From assembly GCA_016787285.1 (NCBI GenBank), contig JAEUUV010000095.1, positions 1 to 64,000 on the forward strand: DNA of 64,000 nt, written 5' to 3'. A program made the position numbers and the translations under genes. The notes under the pieces are model-generated. The model searched no databases. It was not told where the DNA came from and saw nothing but the letters and a program-made list of their open reading frames with translations. The DNA comes from Saprospiraceae bacterium. Lineage in GTDB: Bacteria; Bacteroidota; Bacteroidia; Chitinophagales; Saprospiraceae. Below, piece by piece: positions 1-9,511 of the stretch. Within the stretch, counting starts at the first letter, position 1; each line of letters starts with the position of its first letter.

Positions 1-1172
1 GTGAACAAGGGACTGCCGAGGTGTGTGGGATCTACAAATCCGACATTCCCGAATTCGGAAATCAGTATTTCCGGGCAGGCGCCGGCCAGTACCGAAGATC
101 CGGGCGTGTAGCCCGGGCTTGACGGCGTGTACACGAGGGTGTTCCAGGCTGGGTCTATACGTTCGCGGATGTACGTGACAGGGCGTTGCAGGAAATACTT
201 GTATTTGGCAAACCAGGCTGCCGAACAGCCGTCGGCCACGGCAAAACCGATCAGGCAGTACGTTTTGGCACAAACTGCCAGGTTGCTGTCCTCGAAACTC
301 AGCAGTTGTTGCGCAATACGTATCCAGTGCCCGGCGGGCGTACTTGAGCGCCCGGGACCGTCTTCCCAGTGGTACGCCACGACTTTGTTGGCGATATTCC
401 GCTCTGCCTCAAACACTTCCTTGGCGTCTTTGTAAAATTCGCTCTCCGGCGACTCCGAATACGGGTAGGGGAGTGCCGGTTCGCAGGCCTGTACGTTGTC
501 CGAAACAAAGGTGCGCAAGGTGCTCCACAACGGCTCGACGGGTGTCTGGCCCAGCGTGGACGGGTCCCAGTACCACAGGTGATCCGCATCGCGGGCCGGA
601 ATGACCGGCACGATGTTGCGGATCACATCCCGCCCGTCGTTCCGGATACGATCCACGATGCGCGCGCCGATGTTGCCGCCGAGTTCCCTGGAATCCTGCC
701 GGATTTGTTCCGACAAGCCCTTCTGCATCATCTGGTCTTCCTGTACCGCAGCAAGAATTTCCATCTGGCTGCGCTGGGTATTGTTGATTCCTTCGACGAG
801 GTGCGGAAAGACGGTTTGCATGGCGTTGGCCAACACAATGCCCCAGTCATACACCTTGTCGGAGTTGAAAATGGTGGACGGAGTGTAGTCATTGATTTGT
901 CCGCTCAGGGATCGCCCGTTTACGACGCCCCGGCAGGTTGCCTCCCAGGCCGTAAGCCCGAGGTAACCGAAGATGCGGGCAGCCTGCGGGAACTGCAGGC
1001 TGTTTTCCCGAATCATGTTGCTGCCAAGGGTCATCCATTCGTGGACGAGGCGGCCTTCGTATTGGGTGGATTTGTAGGTGAGCGCCTTTGTGGTGCCGGT
1101 GTCGTCGGATTTGTCGCAGCCGAAAGGCACAACGAGCAAGCAAAGCAAAAAAGGAAGCGTAATTTTTTTCAT
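1..1172 (-). CDS. Vanadium-haloperoxidase-like (PAP2 superfamily) lipoprotein, 3' end cut by window
   Basis: About 390 residues are visible and the C-terminus lies outside the window. The ATG at 1172 is followed by a lipoprotein signal (hydrophobic stretch ending in PFGC). The middle carries the family's K-x6-RP motif (AKYKYFLQRPVTYIR), which binds vanadate or phosphate in vanadium haloperoxidases and PAP2 phosphatases. Downstream, where the family has the SGHS box with a catalytic histidine, this protein reads YTPGSSVLAGA, so that histidine is replaced by serine. The last Arg/His motif would lie beyond the window edge. The fold assignment is strong, but haloperoxidase or phosphatase activity is doubtful. 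It is probably anchored in the outer or inner membrane facing the periplasm. A candidate promoter lies about 170 bases upstream. Confidence 0.85.
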   Translation of the reverse strand, partial: MKKITLPFLLCLLVVPFGCDKSDDTGTTKALTYKSTQYEGRLVHEWMTLGSNMIRENSLQFPQAARIFGYLGLTAWEATCRGVVNGRSLSGQINDYTPSTIFNSDKVYDWGIVLANAMQTVFPHLVEGINNTQRSQMEILAAVQEDQMMQKGLSEQIRQDSRELGGNIGARIVDRIRNDGRDVIRNIVPVIPARDADHLWYWDPSTLGQTPVEPLWSTLRTFVSDNVQACEPALPYPYSESPESEFYKDAKEVFEAERNIANKVVAYHWEDGPGRSSTPAGHWIRIAQQLLSFEDSNLAVCAKTYCLIGFAVADGCSAAWFAKYKYFLQRPVTYIRERIDPAWNTLVYTPSSPGYTPGSSVLAGACPEILISEFGNVGFVDPTHLGSPLF

Positions 1173-1342
1173 GATTAGCGTAATCAGTTTCATATCGGCG
1201 CCCGGTTTGTGCCGATGTGGATGGGTAAATACCATTTGCCCTTTTTGGGGTATTGCAAACCTTGAGCAAGAAATTTGCCAATTCCGACAACAGTCGGGCG
1301 GCTGTTTATTTGTCAGGTAACCGACAAGGGCTTAAACGGAGG

Positions 1343-1370
1343 CAAAGTTAGGCAAAGAATCCGCCCCAAA
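1343..1370 (-). promoter_or_regulatory. Bacteroidota-type promoter for the haloperoxidase-like gene
   Basis: Read on the minus strand, TTTG (1370-1367) is followed after 16 bases by TAACTTTG (1350-1343). This matches the Bacteroidota -33/-7 consensus TTTG-N19-TAnnTTTG apart from a spacer shorter than usual. It implies a leader of roughly 160 bases before the ATG at 1172. Confidence 0.5.
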
Positions 1371-1445
1371 CCGGAAACCAGGTGCTGCTTGGGGCACGAT
1401 TCTTGGTAATCAAAAGCGCCGCCCCTTTCCTAATTTTCTCGTGAA

Positions 1446-2129
1446 ATGCACATGACTGCTCCTGCCGTAAAATCCCTGAACGTTTTGATTGCGGACGGCC
1501 ATCCAATTTTTGTCGAAGGCTTGCGCAATGTGCTGTCCGTACCGAATGGCCGCTTCCTATTTCAACTCAAAGGCGTGGTGCAAAGCCCTTCGGCAATCGC
1601 GGATATGCTGAGCCGGTCGCCGATTGACGTGTTGCTGATGGACATGAACCTGTCCGACAACGACGGACTCAGCCAGTTGCCCTACCTCAAAAAGGCCAAT
1701 CCAAATCTGCGTATCCTCCTATTCACCTACAGCGACGATGCCCGCCTCGTCAAGGCGGCATTTCGTGCCGGCTGCGACGGCCTGCTGCTAAAATCTACCT
1801 CGCGAGACGAACTGATCCGGGCCGTTGAAGAAGTGGTGGCCGGCAAAACCTACCTCGGCAAGGGTGTTTCCCTCACCGAAAGTATCCCCGGTATGGGCGC
1901 CGATACGGCTTTGCCTGAAAGCCGTTTCGCCCGCAAGTACGGCCTCACCCGTCGCGAAATCGAAGTGATGCGCTACATCGGGCAGGTACTGAACAACAAG
2001 GACATTGCCGCTAAACTCTTCATCAGCGACCAAACGGTGAGCGTACACCGCAAAAATATCATGCGCAAACTGCGGGTCAATAACACAGCCAGCCTGATCA
2101 AAATAGCCTTCGAGAATAACCTCGTTTGA
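1446..2129 (+). CDS. NarL/FixJ-type response regulator (REC + LuxR HTH)
   Basis: This is a two-component transcription regulator of 227 residues. Residues 10-125 form a receiver domain with an acidic residue at D17, phospho-acceptor D66 (LLMDMNL) and conserved K116. Residues 165-225 form a LuxR/GerE helix-turn-helix (LTRREIEVMRYI, then NKDIAAKLFISDQTVSVHRK). The start could be the ATG at 1446 or the one at 1452; they encode MHM. No histidine kinase gene is adjacent, so the partner is encoded elsewhere. The gene stands alone between a divergent lipoprotein gene and a large secreted-protein gene 271 bases downstream. Target genes cannot be read from the sequence. Confidence 0.93.
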   Translation: MHMTAPAVKSLNVLIADGHPIFVEGLRNVLSVPNGRFLFQLKGVVQSPSAIADMLSRSPIDVLLMDMNLSDNDGLSQLPYLKKANPNLRILLFTYSDDARLVKAAFRAGCDGLLLKSTSRDELIRAVEEVVAGKTYLGKGVSLTESIPGMGADTALPESRFARKYGLTRREIEVMRYIGQVLNNKDIAAKLFISDQTVSVHRKNIMRKLRVNNTASLIKIAFENNLV

Positions 2130-2274
2130 TTTGCCGTTCCGCATACACCGTATTTGGCACAAATCCCCCTTTCCCGGTACCGATTAAAAAAACCTGGCTG
2201 CTGTATGGCGGCTTTCGGCATTTGAGGCATTGTTTTTGCAAGACCTGAAATTGTCCGGCAATTCGACGCAAGGC

Positions 2275-2305
2275 TTTGTTGGAAAAACAGGTGTGTTTTT
2301 CTTTG
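2275..2305 (+). promoter_or_regulatory. Candidate promoter for the 1456-aa secreted protein
   Basis: TTTG at 2275-2278 is separated by 19 bases from TTTCTTTG at 2298-2305. That is a one-mismatch version of the Bacteroidota -7 box at the canonical spacing, about 95 bases before the ATG at 2401. The rest of the gap 2130-2400 shows no other feature. Confidence 0.4.
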
Positions 2306-2400
2306 CACGGCAAATGCCTGCCCCGGTTCAGGCCGGCAATACTCCATCCGATTTATTTTTTAGTATCATCCAATCACTCAAACAACGTTGAATTAATCAC

Positions 2401-5400
2401 ATGACAAAAGTGAAAGTTACTATTGTCGCCAGATTGTGGGCCGTTTTGCTTGCGCTGGTCATCATCCTCTCCGCCAATGCCCCCGCCAATGCCCAGTGTT
2501 CACTTGTCTGCAATGATCTGGTTACGATTGCTCTTGACGACGATTGTCAGGTAGAGGTCGAACCCGACATGATCCTCGAAGGCGGCGGCTGCCCCAACGG
2601 CAACCTCGTCGTCGAGATGAAAATCAACGGCGCATGGGTGCCTGCCGTAGTCACCAGTTCCCACCTTAATCAGACCATCCAGACCCGTGTCCGCGATCTG
2701 GTTTCCGGCAACTACTGCTGGGGTTATATCCATGTGGAAGACAACCTGGCGCCGCAAATGGTCTGCACCAACATCACGCTCGTGTGCGGCATCACCAACT
2801 ACACGCCGCAATACCTGGAGTCCGATCTTGGAATCGCGGAAGCGTATCCCGATGTGATCGAAAACTGCGGCAACTACACCACCACACACCTGGATCAGTT
2901 TTTTGACCTGGGTTGCAACGGCACGATCAACGGCCTTTCCAACATCAGCGCCTACGTCCGCCGCACCTGGACTGCCGTGGATCAGAACGGCAACTCCTCC
3001 ACCTGCACGCAATTCATCTATTTCCAGCGCAAAAACGTGAACGACGTGGTGTTTCCCGCCGATATCACCGTTTCCTGCGAAAACCCCGACGCCGACCCGT
3101 CCGTGACGGGAGCGCCGTATATCAATGCCCTCGGCCAACAGTGGCCGCTATACCCACAGAACACTTTCTGCGAACTGAACGTGGTCTATTCCGACCAGAC
3201 ACTGCCCATCTGCGACGGCTCGCACAAAATACTCCGCACGTGGACGGTGCTCGACTGGTGCCTGCCCACCACGCCCAATCCGCCGTTTTCCAACCCGCGG
3301 TACTACATCCAGTTGATCAAAGTGGAAGACAGTCAGGGCCCGATCGTGGAGTGTCCCGAGAATTTGACGGTGAACACCAATCCAAATGATTGTGAAAGTG
3401 ACTACAATCTGCCGGATGTGCTTATCGAAGATGCCTGCTCGCGCATCAAATCCATTCAGGCCACCTATTCTGCCAACGGCACAGCATATACCATCAACGG
3501 GACAATCGAGAGTTTCCCGGGCAACAACTTCTGGCACCCCGATACACTTGGCGTACTGGGAATAGCCAACAACCTGCCGCTTGGCACTACCCCAATCACC
3601 TACACCATTAGCGACGACTGCGGCAACCAGACGACCTGCCAGTTTAACCTTACGGTAGCCGACGAAACGCCGCCCACCGCTGTGTGCGACGAATTTACCC
3701 AGGTTTCCCTTGGCAACAACGGTATGATCCTCGTCAATGCTTCCACGTTTGATGACGGTTCGTACGACAACTGCTCCCCCTCGGTGTACTTCAAGGCCCG
3801 CCGCATGGACGCGAACGGCTGCCAGCCGAACAACCGCTTCGACGATCAGGTCAAGTTCTGCTGCGAAGACATCGGCGATACCATCACGGTCATCTTCCGT
3901 GTGTACGATTTCCAGCCGCCTGCAGGCGAGGTTTCCCTTGAATTTGGCGAATGGAACGCGAATGACTGCATGGTGCAGGTTTTTGTGGACGACAAACTCA
4001 AACCCTCCTGCAACCCGCCCGCTCAGGCCAATGTGTCCTGCCAAAGTTTCGACCCGACCCTCTGGGCCTACGGTTTTGCCACGGCCTCGGACAACTGCTG
4101 CATTGACACCATCACCGAAACGCGCAACCTGACCCTGTTCGATACCATCTGCAACCGCGGTACCATCACCCGTACCTTCCGGGCGCAGGACTGCGGCGGC
4201 CTCACCAGCACCTGCACGCAGCGCGTGGTGGTGAGTTACAACCAGAACTACTTCATCAAGTTCCCCAACGACGTGATCGTAACCGCCTGCGACGGCTCCG
4301 GAAACTACGGAGCCCCCACGTTCTTCGGCGAAGACTGCGAACTGCTCGGGGTATCGCACCACGACGCCGTTTTCACCGTGGTGCCGGACGCCTGCTACAA
4401 AATCGAACGCACCTGGACCATTTCCAACTGGTGTACCTACAACCCGAACCTCGGCTGCATCGAAGTGCCGAACCCGAACCCCAACTCGATTACCAACCAT
4501 CCCTCGAATCTGCCCGGCCCAACCGTGTCGCCCGCCGGTACAGCCGCGCCGTGGGCGCCGACGGTGGTGGCCATCAACCCGGGAGAAACACCGACCAACT
4601 ATTCGGTTTTCTGGAATGCCAACGCCAACTGCTACAAGTACAAGCAGATTATCAAAATCATTGATACACAGGCGCCCGTCGTGGACAATTGCCCCGTCAA
4701 TGTGGACGTGTGCGACTCCACGGACAACAACGGCTTGCTCTGGAATGAAATGTACTGGTGGGATATTACCACCCAAAGCCACGACCTGTGCGAAGCACCC
4801 TCCAACCTGAGCATCAACGCTTCCGATCTGTGCTCCAAGGCAGATGTCAACGTTCGGTACCTGTTGTTCCTTGACCTCGACGGCGACGGCACGATGGAAA
4901 CCGCGATCAACAGCGCCAACCTGCCCGGTTTCAACACCGTAAATTACGACAATGCCTCGAACCCGAACTTCTCCGGCGGCTCGCCGCGGCAGTTCGATCA
5001 CCGTGCAGTGCCCAATAACCAGAAGTACGGCTTTGCCCTGCAAACCGTCGTCAGCGGCGCCAATAAAGTAGCCAGCGTGCGCTGGAATACCGCCCAGGCG
5101 CCCAATACGTACACCGTTCCCGAACTGCCCTACGGCACGCACAAGATCAAGTGGATCGTGGACGACGGCTGCGGAAACGAAAAAGTGTGCGAGTACACCT
5201 TCGTGGTCAAAGATTGCAAGAAACCTACGGTGCAGTGTTTCAACGGCATCAGCGTCAACATCATGCCGACCAAGATGATCACACTGACCATCGGCGACTT
5301 CCTGCAAACCACCTACGATAATTGCACGCCTGCCGCCAAATTGGTCACCGGCATCCGAAAAGCCGGCGCCGGATCAGGCTTCCCGACCAATCCCGACGGC

Positions 5401-6771
5401 ACGCCGCAAACGACCGTAACCTTCGATTGCAACGAACTCGGCCAGCAAAACGTCGAAATCTGGTCGCGTGACCTCGCCGGAAATGCCGACTTCTGCGTCA
5501 CATTCGTAAATGTGCAGGACAACATCGGCGCCTGCGGCCCGGCCGGCTCCAATGCCACGGTAGCCGGTGTACTGAAAACCGAAGCCAACGACGGCCTTGC
5601 CGGCGCGCATATCGAACTGGTAGCTACCCTGCCGAACGGACAGCCGCCGTATTCGCTGGTATCCAATACCGACAACAACGGCCTGTACGGGTTCAGCAAT
5701 TCCGTGCCCATGCACTCGAACTACACGCTGACGCCCACCAAGGACAACGACCCGCTCAACGGTGTTTCGACCTTCGACCTCGTGCTCATCAACAAACACA
5801 TCCTCGGCCTCGAACCGCTGGGCAGCCCGTACAAAATGATCGCTGCCGACGCCAACGGCAGCCGCTCGATCACCACGTTCGACATCGTGGAGTTACGCAA
5901 ACTGATCCTCGGCATTTATCAGGAATTGCCCGCCAATGCCAGCTGGCGCTTTGTGGACAAAAAGTACGCGTTCCCGAATGCGTCCAACCCGTTCCAGGAA
6001 ATTTTCCCGGAAACCGTTTCGACCGCCGATGTGCAGAGCAGCCAGTTTGCTGACGACTTTGTGGCCGTGAAAGTGGGCGACGTGAACGGAAACGTTACGG
6101 CCAACCTCCAGTCGTCGGAAGACCGTACCAGTGGCACCATGTATTTTGACATTGCCGACCGCACGGTGAAAGCCGGCGAGGAATTCACGGTGCAGGTACA
6201 GGCCGCCGACCGGCCGGCCGCATACCAGTTTACCATGGATATGACTGGACTGGAGATCGTTGACCTGATGCCCGGCGAAAACAGCACCCGTGACAACTTC
6301 GCGGTGTTTGCCGGCGATGGCGCCATGACGGCATCTGTGGACGGCGGCGAAGGCTTCGCAGTGCGTTTCAGCGCCCTGCAAAACGGCTTGCTCAGCCGAA
6401 TGCTGAAAGCAGGCAGCCGCATCACCAAGGCCGAGGCGTACAACGCACAGGGCGAGAATCTGGACATCGCGTTCCGCTTCACGGGCGCCAACGGCGAAGT
6501 GGTGGCAGGCGCCGGGTTTGAACTGTTCCAGAACACACCCAACCCGGTAAAAGGTACGACCGGCATTGCCTTCAACCTGCCCGATGCGACCGCGGCTACC
6601 CTCACGATTCGCGACGTGGAAGGCCGCGTGGTGAAGGTTGTGAAGGGCAACTTTGCCAAAGGCCTGAACACCGTGACTTTGCAACGTGCCGAACTCGTTT
6701 CCGGCATGTTGTTCTACCAACTTGACACCCCGACGCATAGCGCTACGCGCAAAATGATCGTGGTGGAGTAA
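2401..6771 (+). CDS. Large secreted HYR/dockerin-like protein with T9SS type A sorting domain
   Basis: A 1456-residue surface or secreted protein. An N-terminal signal peptide (about residues 1-31, ending ANAQC) is followed by many cysteine-bearing immunoglobulin-like modules. These include a clear HYR-type module near residues 310-420 (VECPENLTV, TPITYTISDDCGNQTTC). Two dockerin-like calcium-loop/helix repeats lie near residues 1115-1175 (NGVSTFDLVLINKHILG and DANGSRSITTFDIVELRK), followed by GDVNGNVTANL. The last ~80 residues are a T9SS type A sorting domain (LFQNTPNPVKG, LTIRDVEGRVV, RKMIVVE). The architecture is typical of very large Saprospiria adhesins, and enzymatic activity is not apparent. 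The dockerin-like pair could bind a cohesin-like module such as those at 39.0-41.2 kb (inference). Confidence 0.9.
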   Translation: MTKVKVTIVARLWAVLLALVIILSANAPANAQCSLVCNDLVTIALDDDCQVEVEPDMILEGGGCPNGNLVVEMKINGAWVPAVVTSSHLNQTIQTRVRDLVSGNYCWGYIHVEDNLAPQMVCTNITLVCGITNYTPQYLESDLGIAEAYPDVIENCGNYTTTHLDQFFDLGCNGTINGLSNISAYVRRTWTAVDQNGNSSTCTQFIYFQRKNVNDVVFPADITVSCENPDADPSVTGAPYINALGQQWPLYPQNTFCELNVVYSDQTLPICDGSHKILRTWTVLDWCLPTTPNPPFSNPRYYIQLIKVEDSQGPIVECPENLTVNTNPNDCESDYNLPDVLIEDACSRIKSIQATYSANGTAYTINGTIESFPGNNFWHPDTLGVLGIANNLPLGTTPITYTISDDCGNQTTCQFNLTVADETPPTAVCDEFTQVSLGNNGMILVNASTFDDGSYDNCSPSVYFKARRMDANGCQPNNRFDDQVKFCCEDIGDTITVIFRVYDFQPPAGEVSLEFGEWNANDCMVQVFVDDKLKPSCNPPAQANVSCQSFDPTLWAYGFATASDNCCIDTITETRNLTLFDTICNRGTITRTFRAQDCGGLTSTCTQRVVVSYNQNYFIKFPNDVIVTACDGSGNYGAPTFFGEDCELLGVSHHDAVFTVVPDACYKIERTWTISNWCTYNPNLGCIEVPNPNPNSITNHPSNLPGPTVSPAGTAAPWAPTVVAINPGETPTNYSVFWNANANCYKYKQIIKIIDTQAPVVDNCPVNVDVCDSTDNNGLLWNEMYWWDITTQSHDLCEAPSNLSINASDLCSKADVNVRYLLFLDLDGDGTMETAINSANLPGFNTVNYDNASNPNFSGGSPRQFDHRAVPNNQKYGFALQTVVSGANKVASVRWNTAQAPNTYTVPELPYGTHKIKWIVDDGCGNEKVCEYTFVVKDCKKPTVQCFNGISVNIMPTKMITLTIGDFLQTTYDNCTPAAKLVTGIRKAGAGSGFPTNPDGTPQTTVTFDCNELGQQNVEIWSRDLAGNADFCVTFVNVQDNIGACGPAGSNATVAGVLKTEANDGLAGAHIELVATLPNGQPPYSLVSNTDNNGLYGFSNSVPMHSNYTLTPTKDNDPLNGVSTFDLVLINKHILGLEPLGSPYKMIAADANGSRSITTFDIVELRKLILGIYQELPANASWRFVDKKYAFPNASNPFQEIFPETVSTADVQSSQFADDFVAVKVGDVNGNVTANLQSSEDRTSGTMYFDIADRTVKAGEEFTVQVQAADRPAAYQFTMDMTGLEIVDLMPGENSTRDNFAVFAGDGAMTASVDGGEGFAVRFSALQNGLLSRMLKAGSRITKAEAYNAQGENLDIAFRFTGANGEVVAGAGFELFQNTPNPVKGTTGIAFNLPDATAATLTIRDVEGRVVKVVKGNFAKGLNTVTLQRAELVSGMLFYQLDTPTHSATRKMIVVE

Positions 6772-6842
6772 TCGGAATGTCCGACATTTAACCCTCGGTG
6801 CGACTCAAAACCCCGCCGAGGTGCACATACAAATGCAGTTTC

Positions 6843-6875
6843 AACCTCGGCGGGACTTACAACCCCGCCGAGGTT
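6843..6875. terminator. Perfect 12-bp inverted repeat after the secreted-protein gene
   Basis: AACCTCGGCGGG (6843-6854) and CCCGCCGAGGTT (6864-6875) form a perfect GC-rich stem with a 9-base loop and a short T-run after it. A further copy of one arm is at about 6808-6822, so this belongs to an interspersed repeat type. It lies 15 bases before the next ATG, so it may act as terminator, attenuator or simple repeat. Confidence 0.5.
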
Positions 6876-6890
6876 TAACTTTTACACAAT

Positions 6891-8765
6891 ATGATTCGAA
6901 CCATCACCCTCTTCCTTCTGCTCTTTGGCGCCGCCAATGCTCTTTTTTCCCAACCCGCCGAACTCTTTTTTCCCCGAAACCTGCAACGCGCCTATGACAA
7001 AGGTACCCGTAGTACAGATGGTAAACCCGGGCCGAACTATTGGCAAAACCGGGCTTCGTATCAAATGCAGGTGGGTATCGAACCGAAAAAGCGCCGGTTG
7101 AAAGGCGAAGCGACCATCGTGTATACGAACAACAGCCCCGACTCGCTTAATCAGATCCGGTTCAAACTCGCAGCCGACCGCTACCGCAAGGGTAGCCTCC
7201 GCGACGAAGACGTAAGCCCCGACGATGTGGGCGAGGGCGTGACCATCGAAATGCTTACGTACAACGGCAAACCCGTACCCGAAAAAGAACAGCGCCGCCG
7301 CAATACGTTTCTCGACCTGTCGCTGCGCGGCAATGCGCTGCCGCCCGGCGCCTCGGCTACCGTCACCGTCAAATGGGCCTACACCTTGCCCGCCGACAAG
7401 GACGCTACCCGCGAATGTGTTTGCGACCCGACCACGTTTTTTGTGCCCTACTGGTACCCGCAAATTGCTGTGTACGACGACATCCGCGGCTGGGCAAGCA
7501 CCCCGTACAGCGGGCAGCAGGAGTTTTACCACGATTTTGCCGACTACGACGTGACCATCACCATGCCCCGGGGCTACATGGTGTGGGCTACCGGCGAGTG
7601 GCAAAATCCCGCCGACCTGCTGGAAAAAGAATACCTCGACCGGTTCAATACCGCACACACGGCTGCCGAGGTCGTCAAAATTTTTACCGAAGCCGAACTT
7701 AAAGCGGGTGGCGTTTTCAAAAAAAGCAAACAGCACGTGTTCCGCTATAAAGCGGCCGACGTGCCCGACTTCACTTTTGCCGCCAGCGACCACTACAACT
7801 GGGACGCCTCCTCCGTGGTCGTGGATGCCCGCACGGGGCGCCGAACCTTTGTCAGTGCGGCCTATGACACCGGCTCAAAAGACTACTACCGCGTGGCCCG
7901 CATTGCCGCCGACGGCATCCGCCTGATGAGTACCTGGCAGCCGGGCTATCCGTTTCCTTACCCGAGCATGACGGTGTTCAACGGAAACGACGGCATGGAG
8001 TACCCGATGATGGTGAACGACGCCAGCCTCGGCGACCGCGACCCGACCAACCTGACCGTACACGAGGTGGCACACACGTATTTTCCGTTTATGATGGGTA
8101 TCAACGAACAGGAATACGCCTGGATGGACGAAGGCTGGGCCAACTTTTTCGATCACCTGCTGGGCGATTCGATCACCGGCAACAAAAGCAGCGTGCGCGG
8201 CTACGGATTCGCTGCCGGCACCGATACCGATGTGCCGCCCATGGTGCGCTCCAGTTTTCTGGGTGGCGGCGCGTATGGCATCGCGTCGTACAGCCGCCCG
8301 CAAAACGCCTACCTCACGCTGCTGGATTTGCTCGGCTACGAGACCTTTCACCGCTGCATGGTTGAGTACATGGACCGCTGGAAAGGCAAACACCCGATGC
8401 CTTACGATTTTTTCAATACCTGGAATCAGGTGTCGGGGCAAGACCTGAACTGGTTCTGGAAGGCCTGGTTTTTTGAATGGGGGCACCCCGACCTTGCCGT
8501 GCAATCCGTAGTGCGCGAAGATGTCGCCGACCGCGACGTGATTTTTGTGGAGAAAAAAGGAAACATTCCGGTGCCTGTGCACCTGGCAGTCACCTACACG
8601 GACGGTTCGACGCAAATTTTTCACGAAACCGCCGCGGTGTGGCGCGCCGGAAACCTGGTTGTTCGGGTGGACTGTCCTGCCGGTCAAACAGTGTCCAAAG
8701 TGGCGCTTGGCGACCGCACAATCCCTGATGTGGAGCGCAAAAACAACACCTGGACAAAAGAATAG
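6891..8765 (+). CDS. M1-family (gluzincin) metallopeptidase, secreted
   Basis: A 624-residue exported peptidase with a signal peptide at residues 1-21 (MIRTITLFLLL, cleavage after ALFSQ). The zinc site is complete: HEVAHTY gives H391 and H395 with catalytic E392, and exactly 18 residues later the third zinc ligand is E414 in DEGWANFF. This HExxH-x18-E spacing defines the M1 aminopeptidase clan. The N-terminal half resembles the M1 beta-sheet domain. No T9SS sorting domain is visible, so it is probably periplasmic or outer-membrane associated, acting on peptides. It is preceded by a hairpin and followed by a 17-bp perfect inverted repeat, so it is likely monocistronic. Confidence 0.92.
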   Translation: MIRTITLFLLLFGAANALFSQPAELFFPRNLQRAYDKGTRSTDGKPGPNYWQNRASYQMQVGIEPKKRRLKGEATIVYTNNSPDSLNQIRFKLAADRYRKGSLRDEDVSPDDVGEGVTIEMLTYNGKPVPEKEQRRRNTFLDLSLRGNALPPGASATVTVKWAYTLPADKDATRECVCDPTTFFVPYWYPQIAVYDDIRGWASTPYSGQQEFYHDFADYDVTITMPRGYMVWATGEWQNPADLLEKEYLDRFNTAHTAAEVVKIFTEAELKAGGVFKKSKQHVFRYKAADVPDFTFAASDHYNWDASSVVVDARTGRRTFVSAAYDTGSKDYYRVARIAADGIRLMSTWQPGYPFPYPSMTVFNGNDGMEYPMMVNDASLGDRDPTNLTVHEVAHTYFPFMMGINEQEYAWMDEGWANFFDHLLGDSITGNKSSVRGYGFAAGTDTDVPPMVRSSFLGGGAYGIASYSRPQNAYLTLLDLLGYETFHRCMVEYMDRWKGKHPMPYDFFNTWNQVSGQDLNWFWKAWFFEWGHPDLAVQSVVREDVADRDVIFVEKKGNIPVPVHLAVTYTDGSTQIFHETAAVWRAGNLVVRVDCPAGQTVSKVALGDRTIPDVERKNNTWTKE

Positions 8766-8816
8766 ACTTCCTGCGAAAGTAGTTTTTGAACGAGAAAAAT
8801 ACTTTCGCAGGAAGTC
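8765..8816. terminator. 17-bp perfect inverted repeat at the peptidase stop codon
   Basis: Arms 8765-8781 and 8800-8816 are perfectly complementary (core CTTCCTGCGAAAGTA) with an 18-base loop. The left arm begins at the last base of the stop codon. There is no strong T-run, so it may be a repeat element serving as a 3' hairpin. Confidence 0.6.
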
Positions 8817-8823
8817 TTGTAAC

Positions 8824-8831
8824 TACTTTTG
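8824..8831 (+). promoter_or_regulatory. -7 box (TACTTTTG) for the SPOR gene
   Basis: A perfect TAnnTTTG box lies just after the hairpin and about 33 bases before the chosen ATG at 8864. A -33 TTTG at standard spacing is not evident. Confidence 0.4.
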
Positions 8832-8863
8832 GCGCTTTCTTTACATCAGATCGTTACTGTCGT

Positions 8864-9511
8864 ATGGACACAAACAAAATGCTCACTTACCTCCTCTACG
8901 CGCTTTTGGCCGGTTTCATCGCTATTGCGGGGTATAAAACCTGGCAAATCAAACAGGAAAAAGAAAACATGGCGAAGGCAAACGAGGAATTCCAGCAAAG
9001 TATCCGCGATCTCAATTTTGTAGAAAACGACACCACCGAGAGCCGGTTTGACGGGGATGAAAACAGCGACGGGACATCTCTCCCGTCGAGCAGCAGCACC
9101 GTAATCGCGGACGATGGTATAGAAGATGAAGTGCCGGTGACCACACCGAAAAAGACTACACCTGCGGCAGCGCCGAAAACTACCGGCATTCCCCCCCCGT
9201 CGAAACAGGCTCCCGAACCGGCAGCAGCCGAGCCGTCGCTGCAAAAACAACCGCAATCCATAGATGCCGACACCGGCGGCGGTGGCCGCTACCGTGTGGT
9301 AGCCGGCTCATTTACCAAACTCGATGGCGCGCGCCGCGAGATGGAGCGCATCATCAAAATGGGCTACCAGGACGCTGAAATCGGGTATTTCAACCGGGGC
9401 AAATTTGCCACCGTAGTTGTGGTGCGCACCGACAACCTCGGCGAAGCCAAAGGAACCGCCGAAGCGTTGAGAAAAAAAGGTGTGGATGTGCGGGTGGTGG
9501 ACAGAAAATGA
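8864..9511 (+). CDS. SPOR-domain membrane protein
   Basis: A 215-residue protein. A short N-terminus leads into a transmembrane helix (about residues 8-24, LTYLLYALLAGFIAIAG). A low-complexity Pro/Ala/Thr-rich linker follows, then a C-terminal SPOR domain (about residues 143-215, RYRVVAGSFTKLDGARREME, then VVVVRTDNLGEA). SPOR domains bind denuded septal peptidoglycan, so a role near the division site or in envelope maintenance is likely. The frame stays open upstream to 8786, but that stretch overlaps the hairpin, so the ATG at 8864 is preferred. Its TGA stop is the first three bases of a nonamer repeat array. Confidence 0.88.
   Translation: MDTNKMLTYLLYALLAGFIAIAGYKTWQIKQEKENMAKANEEFQQSIRDLNFVENDTTESRFDGDENSDGTSLPSSSSTVIADDGIEDEVPVTTPKKTTPAAAPKTTGIPPPSKQAPEPAAAEPSLQKQPQSIDADTGGGGRYRVVAGSFTKLDGARREMERIIKMGYQDAEIGYFNRGKFATVVVVRTDNLGEAKGTAEALRKKGVDVRVVDRK

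Noticed and set aside
3148..5307. A 719-codon open frame antisense to the large secreted protein
   Set aside because: Low-complexity Val/Gly/His-rich translation without domains; explained by the GC-rich codon use of the sense gene.
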